Positions 12,844-23,703 of a DNA stretch of 64,000 bases are shown one piece after another. The notes beneath the pieces were generated by a model that saw nothing but the letters and a program-made list of their open reading frames with translations, searched no databases and had not been told where the DNA came from. This DNA comes from Thozetella sp. PMI_491 (taxonomy: Eukaryota > Ascomycota > Sordariomycetes > Chaetosphaeriales > Chaetosphaeriaceae): positions 646,867-710,866 of the forward strand of contig MU270045.1 of NCBI GenBank assembly GCA_021432635.1, in the 5' to 3' direction. How positions within the stretch are numbered: the first letter of the stretch is position 1; the number at the start of each line of letters is the position of its first letter. Position numbers and translations under genes: made by a program.

Positions 12844-15800
12844 ATGGACGAGGTTGCCCTCGACCCTGGCCGGGGTCTCCTCGATCAAGAGGAGTATCAT
12901 ATCGATTTTGATGCTCCTGGCATCAATACCGATGAGTTGGACCTCGGACTAGAAGATCTAGTTGAGGAACAGTCCGGCGACGTCGCAGATCCGGAGGTAG
13001 AAGATTCTCTGCCCGTCTTGGAGGAGATAGGTTACGATGAGGAACTACAAGGAGACGACAACCCCGACGACACTAACCCGGACGATCTAGCATTAAAACC
13101 GCTAGGAGAAGAGGAAGAGGAAGAGGAAGAGGCCGATACTCGAGAGGAGGAGATCGAATACGACGATGAGGATCTTCCGGTTGACACAGCCGATGCCATC
13201 TCTGGCGAGAACCCAGATACGGACTTGATTGGCCCACACGATGGTGGAGTTACACTCGACCTGACCATCGATGAAGTCGAGCATGCCGACTACGACCACA
13301 ACAACGGCGAAGGCTTCGGTTACATTGACCTCCAAACGGCCGACCCCGATACACAAGCTGACGAGCTCAACGACAGCTTCCCCGGCGCTGTCAGCACAAC
13401 CGACGATGGCAAATACGGCGATGATGAGCCCTCTCGTCTCCAGGAAGGTGATGATTACGATACCCCAGGAGACGAGCAGAGTAGGGCGGACGATATAGAT
13501 GATGGAGACTTTGACATTGCGAAGAAGGATGAGGTATCTTCGTCATCGTACCTGCCGGATGTGACGGTCCAGTACAACCGCGTTCGTTACTCTCTTTTCG
13601 GAGGACCACAGGATCACGCAGAAGATTACTTCCTCAAGGACGTGGGGGTTCTCGACCGACCCCTCTCCCAGCTCTTTTCTTCCTTGAGGTCAATCATCAT
13701 GGATGAAATCTCTCCCACGGATGAGCTTCTGATTCGCATTGATAAGCTCGATGGGCTTGAATTCAGAGAGCATTCAAGCAGTCCTTTCCTTAACCGTACC
13801 TTTCGAGAGATTCTGGACGTCTACTACCGATTGCTCTCGAATGATGGGCTGGGAGAGGATAGGCTCCATATCTCGCTTGTAGTGGTTCCAGGTAGCGAAG
13901 ATGTATTCGCTCGCTTTTTGACTGCCGCGGAAGAGGGTCAGGGCCTATCGGAGCTCGCAGTATCCTCCGAGGAGGCTTCTGCCATCGAGCAAGATGACGA
14001 GCTAGCGGGGAATGAAGAAGAGGACAGAGCTGAAGATGAAGACCGGGAAGAAGATGTCGTGCTCACCGAGTTCACGGAGCAGTATACGGATCGCGACGAA
14101 GCTGCCGCGAGTCGCAATAATAACGAGATCGAGGCTAGGGGTGATCCAGCCCCTCTTGACTTCATCCCCGACGGCGAAGACTTTCTCGAGAGCTATCCCG
14201 CCGAGAGCATTGCCGACGACCAAGGAGTCGACTCTGCCCAGTTTGAGGCTCCTGAACACGACGACAGCGGGCCCCACAATGGAAACGGCCATCCTCCGGA
14301 GGACGAAGAAGGCCCAGTTCAGGACGATGAAGCGACGGCCGTGGATCACGGAAACGATGGTGTTGACTACGGGGATGCAGTGGAGGATACTGAAAACTTG
14401 GTCGCAAATGGTAAATCCCCTTCTCAGTTCCCCTTTCCTTGCAAACGTAAGCACTCTATTGCTTTCGGCTCTTCACATTCGCTGAGCGGAAAGCGTCATC
14501 AACCTTCCCCTCAAGACATTCTCGAATGGTGCACTGTTCGTGGAGATTACGAGGAGCCCTGTATATCTGAGCCGAACAGAGAGGAAGGCTCGACTGGCTG
14601 TCCGGTCGACACGACCCCTGAGTCCTCGCTCGAGACGCGGGCAGCGACGCAGCCCGAGGTAGAAGACCTCATTGACTATTCGGACGATGAGGCGTATACC
14701 TCGGACCGGCGGCCTCCTAGCACGCAGGACGCCCAGGAGAGCACAGTCGAGTGGGACGCGTGGATCCTAGAGGACGAAGAACTTGCCTTTCTGCTAGGCT
14801 TGAAGCCGCTAGCCGGCGCTATCAGGCAAGCTGAAGAGACAGCCTCTAGCTCCTCTGCAGCCCACGACGCGGTCGCGTGCAAGGCACAAGACGAAGTCCT
14901 CACCGACTCCTCCGATGAGCCTCCGGTCACAGCTAAGGGAGACGGCATTGTCGCCGCCCAAGGTCAAGGACCGAACCAGGAATCATCGGAGGTTGTTGGG
15001 GAGTCCGCTAATCTCCCTGTCGGCTGGCTGCTTGTGGATAGTTCCACATGTCTTCCTCTCGACATGACCGTGGCAGATGCTCCTCAGGCATCGCGCATAC
15101 TCGGGCACCTCAGTGCAGGTGGCGTGATCTGGGAGAAGACATCGAAGCACAGCGCTCAGCCGGATAGCCTTAGTCTACCAATCCGCCTACCAAATCGGTC
15201 GAGACTCTCGCTAGCCTCCTGTGGTGTCAATTACTGCCGGGCTCCATCCAGGGACCGAGTTGCACGCCTGCATGCTCGGACTCCTTCAGAATCAAGTTTT
15301 GCGATCTCTAGCAAGAGCGAGGCTAACATCCCATTCTGTAAAGATGCTTTCGACTATATTACCAATCCGGATGGTGAACTCGAAGGAGCCGACGATGGCA
15401 ACGTTACTGGCGATGATGGGGATGGGGAATACAACATTGAAATCGAGAATATCGGCGATGGGAGTACGCTGGATCACGAGATCACCACCGCCGTCGAGAT
15501 CGGTGACTCCGCCACTAAGGTAACCCAGGAGCAAGCAGCTTATGCTTCCGCGAATGGAGGAGAGCCCTCGGTTCAAACGAGCGCGACCTCCACCCTCAAC
15601 GGCGAAGAAATCGCGTACGACGAGACTCACGAATCTCTGGACCAAGCTGTGGCCTCCGACCCAGCCCCCTACGGCAGCAACGGCCTTGATTCCACACTAG
15701 ACGAGATAGATTGGGACAATGCTGATGAAGGCGAGGCTGTGGAAAGCAGTGCGGTTAGCACGACGCCCCACAGTGCTTCTGGCAAGAGACTGCGGCAAGC

Positions 15801-15920
15801 CGAAGACGGTCCTGAGAGCCTGGCTGATGATGGTGGTAAGTGGGCAGTTCCGAAGACAGCAGAGCAGCGGAACTACGACTAACCCTTTTGACAGTAGACA
15901 ACAAGCGTCGTCGCATTTGA
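12844..15920 (+). CDS. Uncharacterised highly acidic protein
   Basis: Two exons, 12844..15835 and 15895..15920, 1005 residues. The 59-bp intron (GTAAGT...TTGACAG) replaces an in-frame run-on with the ending DDGVDNKRRRI, a basic tail that could be a nuclear signal. Most of the chain is low-complexity Asp/Glu-rich sequence, including EEEEEEEEADTREEEIEYDD near residue 91. A compact, less biased block lies at about 235-372 (LPDVTVQYNRVRYSLFGGPQ, FSSLRSIIMDEISPTDELLI, FREILDVYYRLLSND). I believe similar proteins exist in other Pezizomycotina, but I cannot name a function. A 105-base in-frame segment at 14411-14515 starts GTAAAT and ends CAAG and could be another intron. The acidic content and basic tail suggest a nuclear, possibly chromatin- or RNA-related role; that is inference only. 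Confidence 0.75.
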
Positions 15921-16132
15921 ACAGCCCGGCCCGATTCTTCATACTCTCTAACCAAGTCCCAACACACCCCCTCAAGAAACCCTTCTTACCAAGCCCTAGA
16001 CTATTCGGGGACAGGCGTTGTAGTTCAACCGCCTCACTTTGCCGTTGTAACGTATACCCATCGGCGCTACGTTTGGCACGTCCCTCCCTCCTCCCTTCCT
16101 CCCTTCCCCCTTTCCTTCTACCCTCCAAACAG

Positions 16133-16285
16133 ACTTGACCAAAGCATCGCGGACCTCAACGAGTTCATGGTCGACACGTCTCATGGTGGCCCTCAGGTAA
16201 GTTTCGTCGCGATCGATAGGGCCACTACGAATCTCGAGGTAGCTTCGACTATGGAGCCTTATGGCTACCCATCTATTCAGTACAA
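16133..16285 (+). other. Orphan exon-like segment
   Basis: A pyrimidine tract ending AAACAG is followed by about 21 sense codons with coding-like third positions, reading LDQSIADLNEFMVDTSHGG and then PQ. A textbook donor CAG/GTAAGT (16196) follows, then a possible acceptor ATTCAG and a short ending TACAAGTGA. Reading through instead also stops at the same TGA. No upstream start exon was found and the protein family is not recognised. It may be the last exons of a small gene, an alternative 3' exon of the acidic protein gene, or chance. Confidence 0.3.
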
Positions 16286-17561
16286 GTGAGCGGGCGGCAA
16301 GGGCTCACCTCTCTGCAATCTATCGACTAGCCGCCCACCGCGCCAGTTCTGCGACGATCGCAGGCCGAAAGCGGCCCCTTGACCGTATACGATATGTTGT
16401 TTTTTTGTTGTTCGTTTGCTTCTCTACAAAATAGGCGAGGAAGGCTCGAGGACTGCGGCGGCGTTGCGCACGGCTACGAATGGTTTCGCCGCTATGGAGA
16501 AAGTATCTATGCAGGATGGAACGAACCACCACCAGATGTTCCAGCCTGTTTGTTGCTTCCGGCTAGGCGTTTGGCGCAACAGAGAGGGAAAGGAAGGATA
16601 CCACTTTTGCATCGCAGCTTCAGGAGCAATCTTGTAGCCGCCGATGGGTTTATCTAAGGCTCGCGTCTTCTTATTTTCCGTTTGTGCTTTCCCACTCTCG
16701 AGACTACAGGCGTGTGCGTTGTAGTCTCCTGATCTGACTGGCGAGAGCACGACAGGTGTGCAGTGCCGTAGCTGCCCACTCGGGTCAAGCTTGGCCAGAG
16801 TGCACGAGGACTAGAGGCGAGGTGAGGTGATCCGCTGAAGATAGCTTGCTCTGTACCAGGTAGATTCGAGAGCAGGCCCAAAGCAATTGATGACGTTGTC
16901 TTAAAAACGCTCGACTCGACCCGTGGCCCGTAGATCGGACCAGCTCGTTCGCTGTCATAACTGCATCTGTGCTTTAAGGTTTGCACGACGCTTGTTGAAG
17001 GATGCTCCCTGCGAGCTTCGCGTACCCCTGACTACTGCAGATGCCAATCCTCGTGCCACCAGCCGCCCCTTTTAGCTCCTTTCCAAGCCTCCCCTAAGCC
17101 TAAGAAAGTGGGATTGACATCTACTGTGTCCTCGGAAGGTGCCTTAGACACCCTTGACGTCCGTCCTAACTAGTTAATTACACAGAGTGGATGCGGTGGT
17201 GGAATGTTCTTTGCATACGTAAGGTATATTTGCAAGGGCCGCGCTTAGGCTTTCCCGCTGCGTGGCGGTTCTGATGGAGTTGGCAGCCCGCCACCAAAAG
17301 GCTAAGCTCCTCTGTGGCCCAGAGGCCGTATTAGGTTTTTATTGATTTGCACAGCCCCCCACCCCCCAGGAACAGATCGGTGTCCAGGGCAAGCCAGGAC
17401 TAGGGGCCGGGAGGGAGATGCTCGCGTAGCTACAAAGCTCCCTATAGGCAGGTGGAGGCAAAGATCTACTACTCCCGGCTGTTGTGGGAGAAGGGAAATA
17501 AAGGAGGGGAGGGGGGGGGGTTGGGGGTTAGAGCCCGGGTCCATGCCCGAACAAGCTCTGT

Positions 17562-17596
<35 letters not shown>
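17562..17596 (+). repeat. Poly-G run, 35 bases
   Basis: An uninterrupted run of 35 G on the plus strand with other G-rich sequence just before it (17506-17527). It is the longest homopolymer in the window, and its true length may vary or be misassembled. Confidence 0.9.
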
Positions 17597-18960
17597 CGAA
17601 GGGTATTTCGATCAAACCGAGGCTGACGTAGCTGTTGCCCCAAAAAGAGAGAAGGGAAGTCCTTCCAGCCCAGGATGAGTGAAGGACCAAGAGATTGTAT
17701 GTAGTAATGTATTCCGTACTGCGCATGCACGCACGCTACTTCGCGTGTGGAATGGCTAGCAGTGGGGAATCGTGGCGATATTGGAGGAGCGCGAAAGCCA
17801 GGATCACGGCTGGCCATCGTCAGTCCTAATTTCGTCGACAGGTGCAGCTCGTATCCTGGCCTGGAAGCCCAGAGACTCGGCCCTGTACCGAGGCGGCTGT
17901 GGCTGCCTCTACAGAGTGCCTCCGGCCTCGAACCCCACCCAAGCTGACGTGGTTCGAGAGGTCAAGAGGGTCCGGCTCCGACATTTCAGGGCTCCACTCA
18001 GGTCCAACCAGATCTGTCGCAGTTGCAGCAGTGGGTGGTCCCCCTTTCAGATCCGGCCGTACGAAAACTGCATTCTTGGCTGAGCGTCCCTCCCCTTCCC
18101 TGACGCCAGCTGCTATCAGAGCCATCGTGCCCCAGCCCTGTGAACTCGCTCCTTGTTTGCACGCCCGCGCCCGTCCAGGCATCTCACGAATCCCCGTTGA
18201 GTGCCGCTTCGACCTGGCCCCAGAATCCTGGCTTAACTTTGCGAATTCCCGAAGTTTTAGTCGAGAGAGCGCAGCGCGCGTGCTAACGGCGCAGTTCTCC
18301 GACAGGGGTTGTTGGCCTCTTGAAACCCGTCGAGCGCTTCTCCCCATTCTCAAGTCTCCCCCCCCTGGCAGACGACCCGAAAAAGGGAAGGCAGCACAAA
18401 AAAGGGCCACAGAAGCAAGGGTCGTGAGTGAAACTTTGAACACTCTCGATTCCGGCCTGGCTCCCCCCCGCCCTCTCCTCCTCCTCCCCAGGTATAGAGA
18501 GGTATAGCTGGCATTTGCTAGCATTATTTGTGCGCCAAAACAAAACGAAACCACTGCCCGCCCAGCCCAGACCAGCAAGCCAGCCCCCCCTTTCGCACTG
18601 AACGGTTCGCACGTTAGTGGAAGGACCACCTCGCCCAAAGATTCGGGGATACTGCGGCACCTGCTGACCCGCCCGAGCCTTGCTGTCTGTCCTTATCCGG
18701 CTTTCGACACACGAGACTTCGGGTTTCTTCCCATCTTCTTGGCCTTTGATTTTGCGACACCGCGACTCCCAGAGCGAGTATTCTCCCCTCTCGCTACGTT
18801 CGCCTCGGTCCATCGATGCTGCGTCGCCTGCTGCTGGGCCTGCATTCGCTCGAATTAATTCTCGCCCGGCGCGAGTCGTCTCGATCCTCCCCGACACAAT
18901 CATTGCCGTAACCCGCCATCGACAGCGCATCACCCTCCGGCCGCCGCACTCGCTTTCAAG

Positions 18961-20645
18961 ATGATGCTAGACGAGAAGTACGCTCCCATCCGCCAGAAGT
19001 GAAGCCTCGACTTTCTTCTCCCCGACCGGGCGGCGCCGCCTTGGCGATAGACGACACCTCTTACTGACCCGAATCTCTGGTGGGCAGATACATCGGTCTG
19101 GCGCTGGCCATGACTTCTAGTTTGGCGATCGGTAAGCGCTCTCCCCGATCTGATTTCATCCGGATCACGCCTGGTCGCCCACTGACGCCGCGTATTTAGG
19201 AACAAGTTTTGTTATCACGAAGAAAGTACGTTTTTTTACCTCGGCGCGAGCGATTCCCGGGAACCCTTCGACTGGATGCGATCGCCGCTACGAGTACATC
19301 CCGCTGACTCGACGCTTCTAGGGCCTGAACCAAGCAGGGGAGAGGCACGGTTTCGAGGGAGATGGATTCGTTTACATGAGAAATCCGCTATGGTGGGCTG
19401 GAATAGGCACATGTACGGACCAGTCTCCTGCTCCTGTGTTTGAATCGCGACGTCCGCTGACACATCCGGGAACGCAGTGGTACTCGGAGAGATTTGCAAT
19501 TTCGCAGCATACGCATTCGCACCCGCCATCCTAGTCACACCATTAGGAGCGCTGGCGGTCTTAATAGGCGCCGTCTTGGGGTCGTACTTCCTCAATGAGG
19601 AGCTAGGGACATTGGGGAAACTGGGCAGCGCCATCTGCCTGATCGGCGCCGTCGTCATTGTGCTTCATGCGCCCCCAGATGAGCCGATCGAGACCATCGA
19701 CAAAATCCTTCACTATGCGATACAGCCAGGTACGGTGCTTCCGGGTAGACACAAGCAAATCGTGCAACATGAGGCTGACACAGGGCCAGGGTTTTTGTTA
19801 TACTCGATCGCGGTCATCATCTTCGCGACCGTCATGATATACAAGGTCGCGCCGAAATACGGAAAGAAGAACCCCCTCATCTACCTCGGCATCTGCTCGA
19901 CGGTTGGCTCCGTCTCGGTCATGGCCGTCAAGGCGTTCGGTATCGCGGTCAAGTTGACGTTCCAGGGCAACAACCAGTTTACTCACCCCTCTACCTACGT
20001 TTTCATGATTATCACCACAGTCTGCATCTTGGTGCAAATGAACTACTTCAACAAGGCGCTTAGCCAGTTCCCCACTAATATGTATGCGATTCCCAATATC
20101 CTCCCATTTCTTGATGGCACCCAAAGGTGGCTGACAGCAGCGACATCAGTGTGAATCCCCTGTACTACGTGACCTTTACCACAGCAACCCTGTGCGCATC
20201 CTTCCTTCTGTTCAGCGGTTTCAACACCACCGACGTTGTCAACACGCTCTCGCTCATCTGCGGTTTCCTCGTCACCTTCACTGGCGTTTACCTGCTGAAC
20301 CTGAGCCGCAACGACCCTAACGGAACCAATATGCTAGCCCGCCGGGCCGGCGACGCAACCGGCACTGACATGGTGTCCAGCATCCAGACGCGGATTAGCA
20401 TGGAAGCGAGGAGATCCATGGGAATGGGCAGCAGCCACGGTGGAGACCGCGAAGGCCTCATCCGAGCATATGATGAGGAAGAAGCCGCCGGCTTCGGTCT
20501 GACAGATCTTGCCGAAGATAGCGATGACGATGACCCGCGGTCGCCGATGATGCCCAGCTTCTCGAACGGCAATGCGAACGGCAACGGCAACGGGTCCCAC
20601 CTCAAGCCAAAGACGGAACAGCACAGGAAATCCGGCGATCGATAA
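18961..20645 (+). CDS. NIPA-family magnesium transporter
   Basis: Seven exons, 18961..18977, 19088..19131, 19200..19225, 19322..19412, 19478..19729, 19790..20081 and 20150..20645, 405 residues. The family (human NIPA1/2) consists of multi-pass membrane proteins linked to Mg2+ uptake, distantly related to drug/metabolite transporters. Eight or nine membrane spans are visible, with family blocks IGLALAMTSSLAIGTSFVIT, GEICNFAAYAFAPAILVTPL, GALAVLIGAVLGSYFLNEEL, ICLIGAVVIVLHAPPDEPI, and NIVNPLYYVTFTTATLCASF, the last formed across an intron. The C-terminal tail (after about residue 300) is hydrophilic and acidic (DLAEDSDDDDPRSP) with an Asn/Gly-rich end, as usual for cytosolic tails of the fungal members. 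The first three coding exons are very short (17, 44 and 26 bases), so gene finders may miss the start. The cation actually carried is inferred from the family. Confidence 0.88.
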
Positions 20646-22017
20646 GATTCACTTTCCCATCATCCGCCCCGTTTGCGGCCACTTGGCCTTGCGAGCGGGT
20701 CAAAGTGCTCGGGGCTGTTCCTATCCCCACCAACGCAGCGCAACGAGCAGAAATGCCAGGCTTTCTTTGTTTTCCCCAGCAGCCGGGCTCCTCGGGGTCC
20801 CATGCTGGGGGGCGAAGCTGCATAGTTACCTATTGCATTGTCCCCGTCTCGCTCTGCATCCCCGGCGCCAATATTCTTATTTTTCCCCTGCGCCCTTTTC
20901 GTACTTCCCATCCCCCACACCACCTTTGTACATTTCCAACGACTAAACGGCATTGAATGCGATCTGGGTACCCATATAACCCCACCCCATTGCACACGGG
21001 ATTAACTCTACGACTGGCGGCGGACAGGACGATGGCGAATCGGGACGAGAAGGAAAGGGAGGCGCGATGGATGGATGCTACGACGCCAGGGATCTTGGGG
21101 GGGTGGGAGGTGCAAATCTTGCGCTTTGTTTATTTCTGGGTTTCTTTTGGTTCTCCCGTTCTCGCCCGTGCGAAGACTGGGAGTCACGAGTATCGAAAGG
21201 GGAGGGGCAGGGAGAATGGCTTTTGGCATCACATGAGTTAGTAGGCGTTTCTGAGTGGAATCTCATTTTGAACATATGTACAATTACAGTCACAAAGACC
21301 TCGGCTTCTTGCCCCGTCTGTACGATTAGTTTTCCGTGACGTCGGAAGGGGCAAGGGAGCTCGATGAGAAGATTTACTTGGTGGATATGATCCAAGCGAT
21401 CTAGACCTTGTACTTTGCTGTGGCTTCGTTTTACGTGTGCGAGGCGAGAGTTGCCCATGGCCAGGCGCTAGGCGCTAGGCCATACAATACCTATACTTTC
21501 ACATTGTTGTGCGTGCACACTTTTGTTGTGTATATCCCCTCTGCTAACCTTCGACTGGCAAATACGATGAGCCATGGGATGAGACCGCTGCGGCCGCATT
21601 CTACAGTGTACAACGACTCTACCACATGGCCGAGAGCAATACGGCCGTTCTAGCCTGGTCGTCGTGTTTTAATGACTTTTTCTATTCCCAGTCGATTACC
21701 AGAGTTGTCGAGACATCGCTGTGTGCAGTCGCGGGATACTCTCGTAGGTACAGAGCCATCTCGGCGGAGAATGAAAAGCAAAAGAATCCATCCATGCCCT
21801 TTTTCTCAGCTCAATGCAAGTGTTGCCATGATCAAAGACGCCGGACCCATCCATCCCTCCACTAGGTTGAGAGTGTGTGCACCCAAGAAGATTGGTTTCC
21901 ACAGCAGACCTCTCGTCTCCCTCACCAAGCCTCGCTCGCGTCGAAAGTCGGGACGTAGACCTCCATGGGAGGACCCTCCGGCTCCTCGTCTTGAGAGTCG
22001 TCCTGCCGAACAGTCTC
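20646..22017. other. Intergenic, convergent 3' ends
   Basis: The 1.37 kb between two genes that end toward each other. It should hold the 3' untranslated regions of the NIPA transporter and of uS3. No coding segment or notable repeat is recognised. Confidence 0.55.
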
Positions 22018-23034
22018 CTATGACTCGGCGGCAGGCTGCTCCTCGCCGGCCTCCTCCTCCTGACGCGCCGCCTCGGCGGCGGCCTGGACCTGGGCGGCCT
22101 TAGCGCCGTAATCGGTCGACATGGGCTGGACGACAGGAGCCTCATCCTTGGGGTCGATGATGGTGACGGCATCAGGGAGAGACTTCTGGGGACCGGCCTT
22201 GCCCTCGGGGTCGCTGCCGCGCATGATCTTGACCTTGATACCGAGCACACCCTGGCGCAGTAGGACGTGGCGGGTGGCGCTGTCGATGAAGTCCTTGGCG
22301 GGCTGGCCGGAGTGGATCATGAAGCCGTCCGTGAACTTCATGGACTTGGCACGGGCGGCACGCAGCTTGCCGGAGACAACAACCTCGCAACCCTTGGCGC
22401 CGCTCTCCATAATGAAGCGCAGCACACCATAGCAGGCACGACGGACAGCAAGACCGTTGAGGAGCTTGTACCGGAGCGACTCGCACTGGGCAACGGCGGA
22501 GAGACCACGGTTCTGGACCTTGGCAGCGTAGAGCGAGACAGAGTTCTCGGGGAACTTGAAGCGCTTCTGGATGAGGCTGGTGAGCTCGCGGATGCGACGG
22601 CCCTGCTCACCAAGGACCTCCTGGGTGTGCGTCGCACGGATGATGATGTCGGTCACGGTGGGCGTAACGCGGACCTCGACACCAGAGTAACCCTCCTCGG
22701 CCAGCTCGCGCTGGAAGAACTCGTTAAGCTCGGCATAGAAGACACCGTCGGCGACGAACTTCCTGCGCTTGGAACTGTAGGGAGACCATTGTCAGCAACT
22801 TTTGCATCGTTTGCGATGGTGTGAAGACAACACATCCGCCCGTCGCTCTCTCTTTCTCCCCCTCTCTCGCCGTATCGCCTCCTCGTCCGGGTTCTGAATA
22901 CATTTAACAGCAACAGGGACAAACAACGCCCCTCTTCATTTTGATCCCGGGCTCCTCCTTCCGCTCTTCCTGCTGGGCTCTCTGGTAACTTGAAAATATG
23001 GGATCACTCACATCTGCTGACCCGGAGCAGCCAT
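22018..23034 (-). CDS. RPS3: 40S ribosomal protein S3 (uS3)
   Basis: Two exons, complement(22018..22774, 23012..23034), 259 residues. uS3 sits at the mRNA entry site of the 40S subunit. The first exon encodes MAAPGQQ plus two bases; a 237-bp intron follows, the 5'-placed longer intron common in fungal ribosomal protein genes. The N-terminus after splicing is [20 protein letters not shown]. The type II KH domain has its GxxG loop as GEQG at residues 63-66 ([17 protein letters not shown]). The C-terminal domain shows [20 protein letters not shown] and [12 protein letters not shown]. The tail is Ala/Glu-rich and slightly longer than in yeast (240 residues). I looked in the intron for C/D-box snoRNA motifs and found no convincing set. 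The gene shares a 669-bp promoter region with the divergent myotubularin gene. Confidence 0.97.
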
Positions 23035-23703
23035 GTTTGCGGTAGTCTTTAGTTGGCGTGCGGAGTGGTTCAATGGAGAGGGTTAACAGGTTTGAGGATT
23101 CTGGTCGGCGAGGATGGAATTCGACCTTTTTGCGATGGTGGTCCGAATTGGTGGGGAAAACGGCTTAGGGTTTTTTTTCTGGGCCAGCTACGGAGGGAGT
23201 GTGAGGATAAGAAGACGGCGCGGGTCCCGATAAGCTCAGGCAGCGTGGCCCGAGCATTCAAGTGGGGCCCCAATCCGGGACGTCGAAAAAGGTGGACCCA
23301 AATGATTGGGGAAGGCGGAATCGACTGGCAGCGGTGGTGGCAGCGACAGCACCATCGATGGGGTCTTGTGATTCAACACGCCCGGGACCGCGAGGGTGCT
23401 GAGCGAACTGTCTCTCGGCCATGAGGCGCGCCACTGTCTATTCCTTCTTCTTCTCATGACCCGACCGTCCTAAGCTCATCCTACTGTCTCCCTACAAAAC
23501 GGCACCCCATTCTATCCGGCATCGCCTCGGTCCCCTCCAATGTCTGAATGAAGCGGCGCAAGCTACCCCTCCATCGGCCCCCGACCCTCCTCCAAGCCCT
23601 GGCGAGACGAGGCCGCGTTGCTTACTGCCGCCCCATCAGAGCCCAAGACCAACCTCCGCGACAACCGCCGGCTTCAACAGGGCGCCGCCTCTAAGCCGTG
23701 AAC
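23035..23703. other. Divergent promoter of RPS3 and myotubularin gene
   Basis: The 669 bases between two divergently transcribed genes. The part near RPS3 contains a TTAGGG element (listed separately). The rest is C-rich on the plus strand, typical of a GC-rich fungal leader. No gene is seen. Confidence 0.6.
23165..23170 (+). promoter_or_regulatory. TTAGGG element upstream of RPS3
   Basis: TTAGGG followed by a T run lies about 130 bases upstream of the RPS3 start codon. In several fungi TTAGGG-type sites are bound by the Myb factor Tbf1 in ribosomal protein promoters. The match is exact but short, so function is inferred. Confidence 0.4.

Larger units (their letters stand above)
15921..18960. 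other. Long intergenic stretch with exon-like segment and poly-G run
   Basis: About 3 kb between the acidic protein and the magnesium transporter. It contains a pyrimidine-rich tract (about 16079-16130) leading into an exon-like segment (16133-16195, listed separately), a 35-base G run at 17562-17596, and the probable promoter and leader of the transporter (about 18000-18960). I see no complete gene. Confidence 0.5.

Noticed and set aside
16379-17817. Several frames of 70-170 codons around the poly-G run
   Set aside because: They consist of low-complexity or homopolymer-derived residues (long Pro or Gly runs) and show no splice-supported extension.
22775-23011. Possible intron-encoded snoRNA in RPS3
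   Set aside because: No properly spaced C and D boxes with a terminal stem could be found on the sense strand.
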